From NCBI GenBank assembly GCA_036677375.1, contig JAVBWO010000012.1, positions 372,001 through 436,000 on the forward strand: a DNA stretch of 64,000 nucleotides. Reading direction: 5' to 3'. Below are positions 8,701 to 16,790 of this stretch, one piece after another. The DNA comes from JAVBWO01 sp036677375 (lineage in GTDB: Bacteria; Bacillota; Dehalobacteriia; UBA4068; UBA4997). The notes beneath the pieces are model-generated. The model searched no databases. It was not told where the DNA came from and was given only the letters and a program-made list of their open reading frames with translations. The first letter of the stretch is position 1; every line of letters begins with the position of its first letter. A program made the translations under genes and the position numbers.

Positions 8701-9274
8701 CGACCAGCTGCGGATTGGTGATATGTTGCTCTTCCAAGCCATGATTCTGCAATTCGATATAGTAATGATCCTTGCCAAAGATCTCCTGGTACTCCCGGGC
8801 GGTAGCTTTGGCGGCTTCGATCTGGCCGTCCAATAAGAATTGGGGCAGTTCCCCCGCCAGACAGGCGGAAAGGGCAATGATGCCTTCGCTGTTTTGCCGC
8901 AAGAGTTCCTTGTCTACCCGGGGTTTATAGTAAAAGCCTTCCAAAAAGGCTCTCGATACGATAATGCAGAGATTCTTATAACCGATATTATTTTCTGCCA
9001 ACAGAACCAGGTGATAATAAGCTTCTTCCCGGCGCACGTCCCGGTCAAAGCGGCTCTTGGAGGCCACATAGACCTCACAGCCGATGACGGGATTGATCCC
9101 CGCCGCCTTGGCCTCTTTAAAAAAGCTGACCGCGCCGTACATGACGCCATGGTCGGTGATGGCGCAGGCGGGCATGCCCAGCTCTTTGGCCCTGGCGATC
9201 ATCGTCTTCAGCCGGGCGGCACCGTCTAGAAGACTGTATTGCGTGTGATTATGCAAATGAACGAATTCTTTCAT
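5714..9274 (-). CDS. dnaE: DNA polymerase III alpha subunit DnaE
   Basis: 1186 residues. This is the error-prone or lagging-strand replicative polymerase of Firmicutes, usually working beside PolC. The N-terminal PHP domain carries HLHNHT (residues 6-11). The catalytic PDIDTDF motif is at about 396-402, followed by palm, fingers, HhH and OB domains. A low-complexity Gly/Asn/Arg-rich linker at about 1068-1113 separates the OB region from a conserved C-terminal tail. I start at ATG 9274, which has AAGGAG nine bases upstream and begins exactly at the conserved PHP sequence; the open frame continues 56 codons further upstream without a good site. It stands alone. Confidence 0.97.
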   Translation of the reverse strand: MKEFVHLHNHTQYSLLDGAARLKTMIARAKELGMPACAITDHGVMYGAVSFFKEAKAAGINPVIGCEVYVASKSRFDRDVRREEAYYHLVLLAENNIGYKNLCIIVSRAFLEGFYYKPRVDKELLRQNSEGIIALSACLAGELPQFLLDGQIEAAKATAREYQEIFGKDHYYIELQNHGLEEQHITNPQLVAIAKELDIPLVATNDIHYVNKEDSAFHDVLLCMQTGKTIDDPNRMRFATDEFYLKSREEMEEALGEYPEALDNTVKIAARCHVDLTPPPLSLPECKVPPGHTLETYLRELCQKGLLERYGEKVPELQERLDYELDIINKMGFPGYFLIVWDMVNFCRTNGILVGPGRGSAAGSIVAYVLGITNIDPIRYQLIFERFLNPERVSMPDIDTDFCYVRRGEVIDYLVQHYGAENVGQIITFGTLKPKMVVRDVGRVLGASYGEVDKIAKMIPDDLKMTIDKALESTAELRELYERDPLVKDILDYSRHLEGMPRHAGTHAAGVVIAPAPIMNFMPVQKLGEGIMTTQFEKDQVEEQGLLKMDLLGLRTLTVIGDCLENIKLNRDLKIDIDKIPMDDKKTYDMLSAADSGGVFQLESDGMRGILRGLQPERIEDIIALVALFRPGPLGSGMVDDYIERKHGRKPVEYPHPLMESILKETYGVMLYQEQVMQTAAVIAGFSLGQADELRRAMGKKKPEVLAKKRSVFRDGAKANGLDEKKADEIFDLMEYFSGYGFNKSHSAAYAVITYQTAWLKANYPVEYMAALLTSIMDNADKVPKYIEECRHVNISILPPDINESYASFTVVGDKIRFGLAAVKNVGRDAVATIIEERRKNGPILSLMDLCQRLSLNRRMVESLIKSGALDSLGAKRSQMLFVLEKALDLGKQIMADKNSMQLSLFDVGLTAGREPELEMPDIPEYDNMELLSMEKEMIGFFVSGHPLENYRDILKNIATHESGNIATAKPDAMVKMGGIIAQLEKKITKQGSAMAIFNLEDLYGAVRCVMFPRAYEEFKANLAVGVPLLATGKVKLEETSVSFLVDSVYPLEDVEMLDVPVGQEVKTKPAAERPRYPRRGDGGPKSNGNGHQNESGRQNGNGNGARRGEKKEAPALQATLYIRVENEVGKKEVLNLASAYPGSIPLRFYLNDIGRYEMKPAASISLDVINPMKEQWGEDNVVLKM

Positions 9275-9305
9275 ACCGGTAGGCTCCTTATATGCTGATA
9301 AGCTC

Positions 9306-9505
9306 CCCCGGGATGCGCGTAAGCCTCTCCCGGGAAGTTTTGATTTTAACAATATTAATAATAGATAATTTAACAATAGCTCCCTGATGATTCCTTGTTG
9401 CAAACCGGCGCATTTGCTTTGCTTCCGGATGTTTGGCTTCACTGTTTTTATGCCGGGCCGAAGCTTTTCCGCAAAAATACCGGCAATCCGGCAGAAAAGC
9501 CAAAC
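9306..9505. other. hairpin-rich non-coding region between radC and dnaE
   Basis: Two inverted repeats are visible: CCCGGGA with TCCCGGG at about 9308-9333, and GTTTGGCTT (9431-9439) with AAGCCAAAC (9497-9505). Neither has a good T tract on the minus strand. No protein-coding signal is seen. Confidence 0.35.
9349..9376 (-). promoter_or_regulatory. candidate dnaE promoter
   Basis: TTGTTA (9371-9376), a 16-base spacer and TATTGT (9349-9354) lie in a very AT-rich block 75 bases upstream of dnaE. The -10 is imperfect. Confidence 0.3.
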
Positions 9506-9517
9506 CGCAATAAAGCT

Positions 9518-10210
9518 CTAATCCTCCGCCTGTTTCAGATAGCCTCTTTCCACAAAGCTGACGTATTGGTCGCCGGCAATGACGATATGATCCAGCACCC
9601 GTACGGAAACCATTTTCAAAGCGTCCACCAGGGCTTTGGTCAGAGAAAGGTCGGATGCGGTAGGCCTCAAGCTGTTGCCCGGATGATTATGCGCCAAAAC
9701 AACGCTGCGGGCTTTATGCAGCAAGGCCTCCTTGACCACTTGGGCGGGATAGACCACCACTTCGCTCAAGGACCCCTCGGCCAGTTTCACCGCGTGGATC
9801 ACCTGATTTTGCGCATTCAGGCACAGTAAGTAGAACATTTCCTTTTCCACTCCGATAAACAAGGGCTTCAAATAAGCCGCCATGGCCATGGTATCCAGCA
9901 AAGGTTCCTTGTGCTGCCACAAAACCTTTTCGTAATACCGGGTTACCTGGGGCAGGGAAGATAGAAGCATGGCGGCGTTGGGTCCCATGCCCGAAACGGT
10001 CAAAAGATCCTCATAACTGGCGCCAAAGACGCCCGCCAGATTGCCAAACCGTTGCAAAAGCCGGTGAGCCAGATCATTGGTATCCCGGTAAGGAATAGCA
10101 TAAAAGAGCAGATATTCCAGAACCTCGTGCTCCTGAAAACTGTCCATGCCTTCCCTGCGGCACCGCTCTTTCATCCGCTGCCGGTGCCCGTCATGGCTAT
10201 GTTCACTCAT
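9518..10210 (-). CDS. radC: RadC family JAMM/MPN protein
   Basis: 230 residues from ATG 10210, which has GGAGG seven bases upstream. The N-terminal half contains a helix-hairpin-helix (LLTVSGMGPNAAMLL). The C-terminal half is the JAB1/MPN metal-binding fold with the HNHPGN...SxxD motif. Historically annotated as a DNA repair protein, but repair function is not supported experimentally and the true role is unsettled. An upstream in-frame Arg-rich stretch of 32 codons is probably not translated. It sits 25 bases downstream of the LCP gene, so the two are likely co-transcribed. Confidence 0.92.
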   Translation of the reverse strand: MSEHSHDGHRQRMKERCRREGMDSFQEHEVLEYLLFYAIPYRDTNDLAHRLLQRFGNLAGVFGASYEDLLTVSGMGPNAAMLLSSLPQVTRYYEKVLWQHKEPLLDTMAMAAYLKPLFIGVEKEMFYLLCLNAQNQVIHAVKLAEGSLSEVVVYPAQVVKEALLHKARSVVLAHNHPGNSLRPTASDLSLTKALVDALKMVSVRVLDHIVIAGDQYVSFVERGYLKQAED

Positions 10211-10235
10211 GGCGCGCCTCCATCTGGTTTTCCCT

Positions 10236-11246
10236 TTATTCTGCCTCGCCGCCGGAGTCGTCCGAGTTTTCCGTCTCGCCGCCACCGTCAGTTTCCCCGG
10301 TTTCATCCTCCGTCTGTTCCAGGATCAAGAGTTGCTCCTGTACAAAAGCCGCGGTTTCCTCAGGATCTACGATCCAATAGCTGCCGCCGCCGATGGTTTG
10401 AGGCGTACCCGGCAAAGTCATGGTAAAAAGATCTTTATCCACGTCAATACCTTTGAACATAACGCCCAAAGCCACCATCTGCTTTACGGTCATATCCGTT
10501 TCAATGGCTTCATTCAAAGCCGGAATCAGGCTGGGCAGCTTCAGCAGGCTGTCTTTAGAAAGCATCTTTTGGGCCACCGCTTTCAAGAAGTTCTGCTGCC
10601 GCCCCGTTCTAGTGATATCCCCCATGGCGTCGTGACGGAAGCGCACATAGCCCAAGGCGTCTTTGCCGTTTAGGACCTGCAGGCCCTTCTCGATATCGAT
10701 CATCCCGTCATAGGTATGGTAATGCATCCGCTTGTCCACATCGATCTCAATGCCGCCCAGAATATCGACGATCTTCTCAAATCCGGCAAAATCCGTTTGT
10801 ATGTAATAGTCAATGGGTACCTTCAGCAAGTTCTCCACCGTCTGCCGGGCCAAATCGACGCCGCCGATATTATAAGCCGAATTGATCTTGGCTTTGTTTT
10901 TTTTGCCGGGGATGTCTACCCTGCTATCTCTAGGCACCGAGATCATTAAGATCTTTTTTGTGTTAAGGTCACAGCTCATAAAGATCAGGCTGTCGGAACG
11001 TCCGCCGTCTCCTTCCAAGTTGTCGGAGCCGATGACCAGAATATTGACATTGTCTTTATCAATAAAATAATTTTCTTCCGAATAAGCCTCTCTGTCGGGG
11101 ATGATGCTTCCTTTGCCGTTCCAGAAAGGGAAAAAATATTGATTGATACAAAAAAGTGCCGCTACCACAATCACAAGAAATAAAATCAGATTTCTGCCGG
11201 TGTGTTTTTTCTTTCCGTTATTGTCTTTCCTGTTCTTAACCGCCAT
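10236..11246 (-). CDS. LytR-CpsA-Psr (LCP) family cell-wall ligase
   Basis: 336 residues. A cytoplasmic basic N-terminus is followed by one membrane helix (about 18-38) and an extracytoplasmic LCP domain. The domain shows the hallmark Asp/Arg motifs (GSDN, GGRSDS, SVPRDSRVDI, and RHD...TRTGRQQNFL). LCP enzymes transfer undecaprenyl-linked glycopolymers such as teichoic acids onto peptidoglycan. The C-terminus is an acidic Glu/Gly/Asp-rich tail of about 30 residues, probably disordered. The gene is followed closely by radC. The substrate polymer cannot be inferred. Confidence 0.93.
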   Translation of the reverse strand: MAVKNRKDNNGKKKHTGRNLILFLVIVVAALFCINQYFFPFWNGKGSIIPDREAYSEENYFIDKDNVNILVIGSDNLEGDGGRSDSLIFMSCDLNTKKILMISVPRDSRVDIPGKKNKAKINSAYNIGGVDLARQTVENLLKVPIDYYIQTDFAGFEKIVDILGGIEIDVDKRMHYHTYDGMIDIEKGLQVLNGKDALGYVRFRHDAMGDITRTGRQQNFLKAVAQKMLSKDSLLKLPSLIPALNEAIETDMTVKQMVALGVMFKGIDVDKDLFTMTLPGTPQTIGGGSYWIVDPEETAAFVQEQLLILEQTEDETGETDGGGETENSDDSGGEAE

Positions 11247-11311
11247 ACATTCGCCTTCTCTAATCAGAATTTAAGAAAGGGAGATTCCCCTTTCCCGCCC
11301 GGCGGCGCCAA

Positions 11312-11364
11312 TAAAAAAACCCGCCATGGCTATCCTTTATCATACCATATTCCATCGGCGGGTA
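11312..11364 (-). terminator. terminator downstream of fxsA
   Basis: On the minus strand ACCCGCCGATGG pairs with CCATGGCGGGT across a 22-base loop and is followed by seven T residues. This is a textbook intrinsic terminator ending the fxsA transcript. Confidence 0.8.
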
Positions 11365-11404
11365 CTATCCTAATTTTCGACAAATTGATGCTTCCCCGCC
11401 CTTT

Positions 11405-11803
11405 TTAAGGGTGGTAAAAGCGGATACTGCCGCCATTTCCGGAATCGATCTTTTTTTTCAGCCACTTTTTGCAAAGCTCCCGGAACCAAACCCTGGGCCA
11501 AGGCAAGAGCAGCAATAAGCCCAATAGATCCGTCAGAAATCCGGGGAACAGCAAAAACAGGCCGCCTACTAAGATCAGCACGGCCTCTACCATCTCATTG
11601 CCGGGCATGACTCCTTCCGCCAAGGCGATTTGTATCCGCTGCCAGGCCAGGAGGCCCTGTCTTTTCAAAAGCCAAGCCCCTAAAAAAGCGGTGGCCAAAA
11701 GCAAAATAAGGATGCCTCCTATTCCCAACACCCGTCCGGCGGCGATCAAAAGATAAAGCTCTATAATGGGTACCATTATCACCGGCAGCAAGTACCATAA
11801 CAT
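11405..11803 (-). CDS. fxsA: FxsA family membrane protein
   Basis: 132 residues from ATG 11803, preceded by GGGGGGTGA; an in-frame ATG 18 codons upstream lacks a better site. Hydrophobic segments at about 1-20, 24-45 and 75-105 indicate several membrane helices, and a basic tail follows. FxsA in E. coli is a cytoplasmic membrane protein that, when overproduced, relieves F-plasmid exclusion of phage T7; its normal role is unknown. It has its own terminator. Family match rests on length, topology and the conserved LIAAGRVLGIGG...LGAWLLKRQG region. Confidence 0.85.
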   Translation of the reverse strand: MLWYLLPVIMVPIIELYLLIAAGRVLGIGGILILLLATAFLGAWLLKRQGLLAWQRIQIALAEGVMPGNEMVEAVLILVGGLFLLFPGFLTDLLGLLLLLPWPRVWFRELCKKWLKKKIDSGNGGSIRFYHP

Positions 11804-12105
11804 TCCGGTCACCCCCCAGGCACGATTTTTCGCTGGATCTGTTAGAAAAAGCGTCATCCCAAAAGTGGGAATTAAACATACAAAATCTTCATACAGTAAG
11901 GCTTTACGATGAGCTATTAAATATATATAGGTTCTTCTCTTGCCCTAACATGTATCAAACACCTGAGACATCGGTTTCGTCCCAGCTACATCTCAAAAAG
12001 CGTCTCGCAAAAACTGTGGCATTGACGCGACATGATAAACGGCGCATGCTCTTTCATCACTTTGCCCGATTCCGGCAGCTTTTCATCAATCATCCCGTTT
12101 TTTAA

Positions 12106-12738
12106 TCAAAACCGTTCTTCCGGCGTGACATTCATCTGTCTTAGGACAACACGGCCTTCCGCCATGAAATCCAAACGGTTGATGGCAGCGCTGTCTTGTC
12201 CCAAACGCCAGATGCCGGAAAGATCCAATCCTAAAAAGGCGGCCAAAACCAGGCGGATCACACCGCCGTGGCTGACGACAGCCACCTGCCGCCCCAGACA
12301 TTCCGCCACAATGCGGCGAATGGCGGCGCATACCCGGCACTGGGCGTCAGCATAGACCTCGCCTCCCGGGATCTGCAATCGGGCCGGATCGTGCCGCCAA
12401 AGATCCGCTTCCACGGGAAACCGCGTTTGGATCTCGGGCATGGTAAGCCCTTCCCAACTGCCGAAAGCGATCTCCCGCAGCTCCGGCAGAACCGCCGCTT
12501 CCAATTGATGAACGTTTCCTATGTAAGCAGCGGTCTCTTGCGCCCGCTGTAAATCGGAAGTATAAATACGGTCAATGGTTCGCCTGGCAAAATACCTGCC
12601 CAGTTCCGCTCCTTGTTTGTGACCTGTTTCGTTTAACGGGATATCGGCTTGTCCCTGAAAACGCATGGACACGTTCCATTCGGTCTGGCCGTGCCGTATC
12701 AGATAAAGAACCGTTCTATCATCGTTCAATACATTCAT
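12106..12738 (-). CDS. histidine phosphatase family protein (phosphoglycerate mutase-like)
   Basis: 210 residues with the RHG catalytic motif (LIRHGQTEWN, about residues 13-22), conserved SDLQRAQETA, and the second catalytic histidine in SHGG. The fold is that of cofactor-dependent phosphoglycerate mutase and broad phosphatases (CobC, PhoE). Length and sequence do not settle the substrate; no cobalamin gene lies nearby. The start at 12738 has AGGAG and overlaps the end of the upstream coiled-coil gene by 20 bases, so the two are translationally linked. Confidence 0.9.
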   Translation of the reverse strand: MNVLNDDRTVLYLIRHGQTEWNVSMRFQGQADIPLNETGHKQGAELGRYFARRTIDRIYTSDLQRAQETAAYIGNVHQLEAAVLPELREIAFGSWEGLTMPEIQTRFPVEADLWRHDPARLQIPGGEVYADAQCRVCAAIRRIVAECLGRQVAVVSHGGVIRLVLAAFLGLDLSGIWRLGQDSAAINRLDFMAEGRVVLRQMNVTPEERF

Positions 12739-12988
12739 CTCCTAGAATTCTGCCCTGTAATTCCTGGATGCGGATGTTTTTCGCCATCAGACTCATGGCA
12801 AACCCCGCATTATGCTTTTGCAGGCGCTGATTTTCCCGAGTCAGCGCGGCTACCGCCGCGACCCGTTCCGCCTCCGACTGTTCCAGAAGGCGCATGAGCA
12901 CCCGGCGCGACAGACGCAGGGTCTCCACTTTCTCCTCTAATTCCATGACCCGTTCCTGCCAGTAAAGATTTTCTTTTCTGTTCATCAT
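12719..12988 (-). CDS. small coiled-coil protein of unknown function
   Basis: 89 residues from ATG 12988, with GGGAGG six bases upstream. Nearly the whole chain is charged heptad-like helix rich in Glu, Arg, Leu and Gln, predicting a coiled coil. There is no signal peptide or membrane segment. I do not recognise the family. It overlaps the histidine phosphatase gene by 20 bases, so the two may act together or merely share an mRNA. Good ribosome site, sensible codon use and tight packing argue that it is real. Confidence 0.65.
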   Translation of the reverse strand: MMNRKENLYWQERVMELEEKVETLRLSRRVLMRLLEQSEAERVAAVAALTRENQRLQKHNAGFAMSLMAKNIRIQELQGRILGDECIER

Positions 12989-13045
12989 GGAGCACCTCCC
13001 AAAGGTCTTATGCTCCATAGTATATTCACGCCCGCCGCCGTTTAA

Positions 13046-13846
13046 TCATATCCGACGGTATTTTGCCAATTCCGCCACCGTCTTTTCACTGCACGTCCGG
13101 CTACCCAGGCCCTCATGATGAAAATCGGAACCGCCGGTGGCGAGAAGACCGTAGCATTGAGCCAGCGCAGCGTAATGCCGCTCCGTCGTGGCATCGTGAT
13201 GGGGATGATAGACTTCGATGCCCTTTAACCCCGCTTCCTTCAGCTCCGGCAGCAAGACATCCGCCGCCGCGGTAACGGGGTGGGCAAAAACCGCAACGCC
13301 GCCGGCCCGGCAAATGAGGGCGATGGCCTCGGTGGGGGTAACCTTGTAACGGGGCACATAAGCGGCCCCGCCTTCATTCAAATAACTGTGAAAAGCATCC
13401 TGGATGGAGCTGGCATAGCCTTGCTCCACCAAGGCCATGGCAATATGGGGACGGCCCAGGGAGCCGCCTTTGGACAGCTGGCGCACCCTTTTTTCCGTAA
13501 TGCTGCGGCCCGCTTGATTTAGTTTGGCAATGATCTTTTTTGCCCGCACTTCCCTGGCCTTTTGCAATGTTGCAAGAGCCGCCGCCAGCTCCTCGCTGCC
13601 GGTATCGGGCCAATAGCCTAAAATATGCACTTCACGGTTCTGCCACTGGCAGGATAGCTCAATGCCCGGCACGAAGAGAAAATCGTAGGCCGCCGCCTGC
13701 TTTTTCCCCTCCGGTAAACCGGCCAAAGTATCATGATCGGTGATGGCAACGCCAGACAAACCCTGGGAAAATGCCTGATCGACCAAAGCGGTGGGAGACA
13801 GGACTCCATCGGAAGCTATCGTATGGGTATGCATATCCACAGACAT
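13046..13846 (-). CDS. PHP domain phosphoesterase (RNase AM/YciV-like)
   Basis: 266 residues with the four PHP metal-binding motifs: HTHTIASDG at the start, ITDHDT, GIELS, and the C-terminal GGSDFHHE. The family includes enzymes that remove phosphate from 3',5'-nucleoside bisphosphates and trim 5' ends of RNA. The central insertion (about 100-190) is typical of the YciV group. The gene is 32 bases downstream of the dipeptidase gene in the same direction. Specific substrate is inferred from family only. Confidence 0.9.
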   Translation of the reverse strand: MSVDMHTHTIASDGVLSPTALVDQAFSQGLSGVAITDHDTLAGLPEGKKQAAAYDFLFVPGIELSCQWQNREVHILGYWPDTGSEELAAALATLQKAREVRAKKIIAKLNQAGRSITEKRVRQLSKGGSLGRPHIAMALVEQGYASSIQDAFHSYLNEGGAAYVPRYKVTPTEAIALICRAGGVAVFAHPVTAAADVLLPELKEAGLKGIEVYHPHHDATTERHYAALAQCYGLLATGGSDFHHEGLGSRTCSEKTVAELAKYRRI

Positions 13847-13877
13847 GGCGTAGCCCTCCTTTTTCAGAATTTCATTT

Positions 13878-14801
13878 TCAAATAAGGTTTTCCTGCAAGA
13901 CTCGGTAAAAGTTTCCCCCCATAATGGCGGCGATTTCCCCTTGGCTGAAACCGTCTGCCGCCAAGGCCAGGCTTAGGTTAGAAAGATCTGCCGTACCGTT
14001 TGCCAAACCGGGAATGGGATCGGTGCCGTCAAAGTCCGAACCGATACCGATATGCTCCACACCGGCCACTTCCACACCATGGCGGATATGGGCCACCACC
14101 TGGGCCAGCCCGGCGTTTTCTGCCGCCAGGAAGGGTGCCACGAAGGTGATACCCGCCACCCCTCCGGCCTGTGCCAGCGCCCGCAGCTGCTCATCGGAAA
14201 GATTGCGGGGATGCTTAAACAAGGCGGCACAGCAGGTATGAGACACTACCGGAACCTGTTTTGTCGCAGAAAGCGCCTGCCAAAAAGTTTTTTCCGAAGC
14301 ATGAGCCAAATCCAAAAGCAGGTGTTTTTCATTCATTTTCTTGATCAGCCGGCGGCCCCAGGACGTCAAACCAAAATCTTCGGCAGCCAAACAACCGGCG
14401 GCCGCCTCGTTGGCATGGTTCCAGGTAATGCCGATAAAACCGCAGCCTGCGGCTTGTGCCAGATCCAAGTTGTCCAAATCGCCTTCCAGCTGCTCCGCCC
14501 CCTCAAAGCCCATAAACAGCAGACTTTCACCGCTGGTGATTTGATTAAGCTGGTTCTTTTTGGTCAATATTGCCATACCAGGCGTGGCCGCCGCCTCACG
14601 GGCGCTGTTTTGCAGTATACTCAAGCTGCGGGCAAAGGTGCAGGGCGCCAGCATCTTATCCTGCCAGATCGCCCAAAACTGAATTACCACGCCGGCGCTT
14701 TGTAAAGCGGCAAAATCCACCTGACTCTTGCCATTGCTTGCCGCATAAGCCGCCGGATCTAATAAAGTCGCCGTATCACAATGCCCATCTACAATCATCA
14801 T
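13878..14801 (-). CDS. M19 family membrane dipeptidase homologue
   Basis: 307 residues matching peptidase family M19 (renal dipeptidase). Zinc ligands are visible: HxD in DGHCDTA near the N-terminus, Glu in GFEGAEQLEG, His in VSHTCCAA, and the late GIGSDFDG aspartate. The enzyme hydrolyses dipeptides, often including D-amino-acid dipeptides. No signal peptide is present, so it is probably cytosolic despite the family name. The first codon is an ATG doublet with AAAGGATGG upstream. It leads into the PHP gene. Confidence 0.92.
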   Translation of the reverse strand: MMIVDGHCDTATLLDPAAYAASNGKSQVDFAALQSAGVVIQFWAIWQDKMLAPCTFARSLSILQNSAREAAATPGMAILTKKNQLNQITSGESLLFMGFEGAEQLEGDLDNLDLAQAAGCGFIGITWNHANEAAAGCLAAEDFGLTSWGRRLIKKMNEKHLLLDLAHASEKTFWQALSATKQVPVVSHTCCAALFKHPRNLSDEQLRALAQAGGVAGITFVAPFLAAENAGLAQVVAHIRHGVEVAGVEHIGIGSDFDGTDPIPGLANGTADLSNLSLALAADGFSQGEIAAIMGGNFYRVLQENLI

Positions 14802-14926
14802 TTTATTCCATCCTTTCCCGATCGCCCAGGCCGGTAAAAATAAAATGGCGCAGGGCGCCCCATACCATGACGTACGAAACCCGGCCCGCGCCTTTTTAAA
14901 AGTTTTTCGACCTTTATTATTTTTAT

Positions 14927-15715
14927 CTATATGCTTTCGTGTACCAGATTAAACGTATAAATTTCTCTGGCTTTACCATTTTCCGCCACGTCAAACACCA
15001 CGGAATTCAGCTGTATATCGCCGTTGGCCACTTCAAAATGAATGGGCTGCTGGTCTAGGAAACGCTTGATAATCGGCTCCTTCTCCATGCCCAAGACAGA
15101 ATCCCGGGGACCTGTCATGCCTACATCGGTCACATAGGCCGTTCCCTTGGGAAGCACACGGGCGTCATTGGTCTGAACATGGGTATGCGTGCCCAATACC
15201 GCACTAACCTTGCCGTCGGCAAACCAACCCATGGCTTGCTTCTCCGAAGTGGCTTCGCCATGAAAATCTACGATTATAATAGGTGTGATCTGCCGTACTT
15301 CTTCCACGATACGGCTGAACGCCGCAAAGGGGCAATCTCCCATAGGCTGGGGCATGTAAATACGGCCCAGAAGATTCATGACCGCTACCTTGCTCTCCCC
15401 TGCCTGGTAAATCCCAAAACCCCTGCCGGGGCTGCCGGCAGGCAGATTGGCGGGACGCACCAGCTTACTTTCACTGTCGGCAAAATGAAAAATATCACGG
15501 TTATCCCAAACATGGTTTCCCATGGTGACGGCATTCACACCCAATGGCACCATCTGCTCCCAGGCTTTTTTGTTGATCCCTTTGCCGCCGGAGCTGTTTT
15601 CCCCATTGATGATGGTAAAATCGATCTGATGTTCCCACTGAATTTTTGCCAAATAAAGCTCCAGCATTTTCCGACCGGGACGGCCGCAGATATCTCCCAC
15701 AAAGAGTATTTTCAT
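14927..15715 (-). CDS. ymdB: YmdB family metallophosphoesterase
   Basis: 262 residues with the calcineurin-like motifs GDICGRPGR, NGENSSGGKG, GNHVWDNRD, DFHGEATSEK and GTHTHVQTND. Bacillus YmdB is a 2',3'-cyclic nucleotide phosphodiesterase that affects biofilm and sporulation decisions. ATG 15715 is chosen (GGGAG six bases upstream), dropping ten in-frame upstream codons. In Firmicutes ymdB commonly follows rny; here one unknown gene lies between them and no spoVS is seen. Confidence 0.93.
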   Translation of the reverse strand: MKILFVGDICGRPGRKMLELYLAKIQWEHQIDFTIINGENSSGGKGINKKAWEQMVPLGVNAVTMGNHVWDNRDIFHFADSESKLVRPANLPAGSPGRGFGIYQAGESKVAVMNLLGRIYMPQPMGDCPFAAFSRIVEEVRQITPIIIVDFHGEATSEKQAMGWFADGKVSAVLGTHTHVQTNDARVLPKGTAYVTDVGMTGPRDSVLGMEKEPIIKRFLDQQPIHFEVANGDIQLNSVVFDVAENGKAREIYTFNLVHESI

Positions 15716-15887
15716 CCTTTTCTCCCGTTTTCCTGACTTAGTCAATCCGATCCCCGCACGGCGTAAAATAGCGGCGACACTTTAGCCGCTTTTACTCAAT
15801 GAAGTAGCTCAATTCCCGCACGTCATGGAAGCTCCGGCCACGGCACATCGCAACTGCTTTTGCAATTTTCTTCCTGCTTCTTAAGGC

Positions 15888-16379
15888 CTAACAGTTAAAC
15901 AGCATGACCTGGCCTTTTTCCCGATAAGCAATGATCTGGCCCCGCGGCTTGCGGCTTTTGTTCTGCTGCCAGGAATAATCCATCATCTCATGGAACAAAG
16001 CGCCCTCTTCGGGAACGGCCTGAGGCGCCCTAAGCTGATTGGGGAAAGTTTGATGCAAAAGCTCCACTAAAAATTGCAGTTCCCCCCAAGAAAAGCTTTT
16101 AGCATCCCGGTTGACTTGCAGCAGGCAATAATTCTGCCCGGTGCTGACCTTGATATCCAAAAGCTCCGTTGCCACTTTCCTTAAAGTAAGCCAAGTAGAG
16201 AGCGCCTGCGACAGCATAGCGTCCTGTCTGATCTCGGGAGCAAAAATAATAAACCGCAGCTGAATGGCGTCCTTTTTGCTGTCGTAGCTGATTCCGCCCA
16301 CCTCAGGATAATAAACCAGCATCGATACCAGGAACCCCGCCGTGTTTTCCATATCCTGCTCTTTTTTATATAAAAACAT
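15888..16379 (-). CDS. hypothetical protein between rny and ymdB
   Basis: 163 residues, no family recognised. The ATG at 16379 follows AGGTGG by ten bases; a GTG three codons earlier would abut that site. The chain is soluble, mixed alpha/beta, with many Gln, Leu and aromatic residues, no cysteine motif, signal or membrane span. A clear promoter (TTTACA-17-TACAAT) lies 37 bases upstream and a terminator precedes that, so it is an independent unit. The position next to rny and ymdB, two RNA/nucleotide enzymes, is suggestive only. Confidence 0.75.
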   Translation of the reverse strand: MFLYKKEQDMENTAGFLVSMLVYYPEVGGISYDSKKDAIQLRFIIFAPEIRQDAMLSQALSTWLTLRKVATELLDIKVSTGQNYCLLQVNRDAKSFSWGELQFLVELLHQTFPNQLRAPQAVPEEGALFHEMMDYSWQQNKSRKPRGQIIAYREKGQVMLFNC

Positions 16380-16415
16380 TCGTAACACACCACCTGTCTC
16401 TACTGACTTGATCCT

Positions 16416-16444
16416 ATTGTATCATAAAAGTGCGGCAATGTAAA
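16416..16444 (-). promoter_or_regulatory. sigma-A promoter for the 15888-16379 gene
   Basis: TTTACA (16439-16444), an exact 17-base spacer and TACAAT (16416-16421). It predicts transcription from about 16409, a 30-nt leader. Confidence 0.6.
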
Positions 16445-16482
16445 AAGACAAAAGGGTTCTTTTCTCTCGGTTTTAACCCTTT
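16442..16482 (-). terminator. intrinsic terminator upstream of the 15888-16379 gene
   Basis: AAAGGGTT pairs with AACCCTTT (16451-16458 with 16475-16482), then TGTCTTTTT on the minus strand. Its tail overlaps the -35 of the next promoter. Confidence 0.55.
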
Positions 16483-16724
16483 GCTCCTTTGTTGCATTTT
16501 CCCTCTACCGGTTAAGCCGGGCTTCCTGCTTCAGGCCCGGGCATTCTTATATGATGCTCCTTTCCCCTTGAAATCATGAAAATTCGGTCTCCATCTATCC
16601 TTCGCAGAGCCGGTTTACCCATCATTGGTACATATGCCATTCCATGCTGTTTTGCCTGCCTCCACAATCCAACCAACCTACCCATTTCAACGGCGCAGAG
16701 ACGCCGCGCCAACCTACCGCTGCC
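16483..16724. other. non-coding or doubtful stretch between two terminators downstream of rny
   Basis: Bounded by terminators at 16442-16482 and 16725-16758. A minus-strand frame of 66 codons (16512-16712) fills most of it. Its possible starts (TTG 16712, ATG 16685) lack a properly spaced ribosome site, and I recognise no family. No promoter is obvious. I see nothing else. Confidence 0.3.
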
Positions 16725-16758
16725 AAAAAGGAGCCGCCCCGCCGGGGGTAGCTCCTTT
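16725..16758 (-). terminator. terminator downstream of rny
   Basis: AAAGGAGC at one end pairs with GCTCCTTT at the other around a GC-rich loop; the minus-strand product ends in TTTTT. It is 33 bases past the rny stop. Confidence 0.7.
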
Positions 16759-16790
16759 GTTGTTTTCTTCTTTAAAACATCTTAAAAGCC

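Noticed and set aside
16512..16712. 66-codon minus-strand frame between two terminators downstream of rny
   Set aside because: No ribosome site with correct spacing at any of its starts, no recognised family; kept only as a doubtful non-coding stretch.
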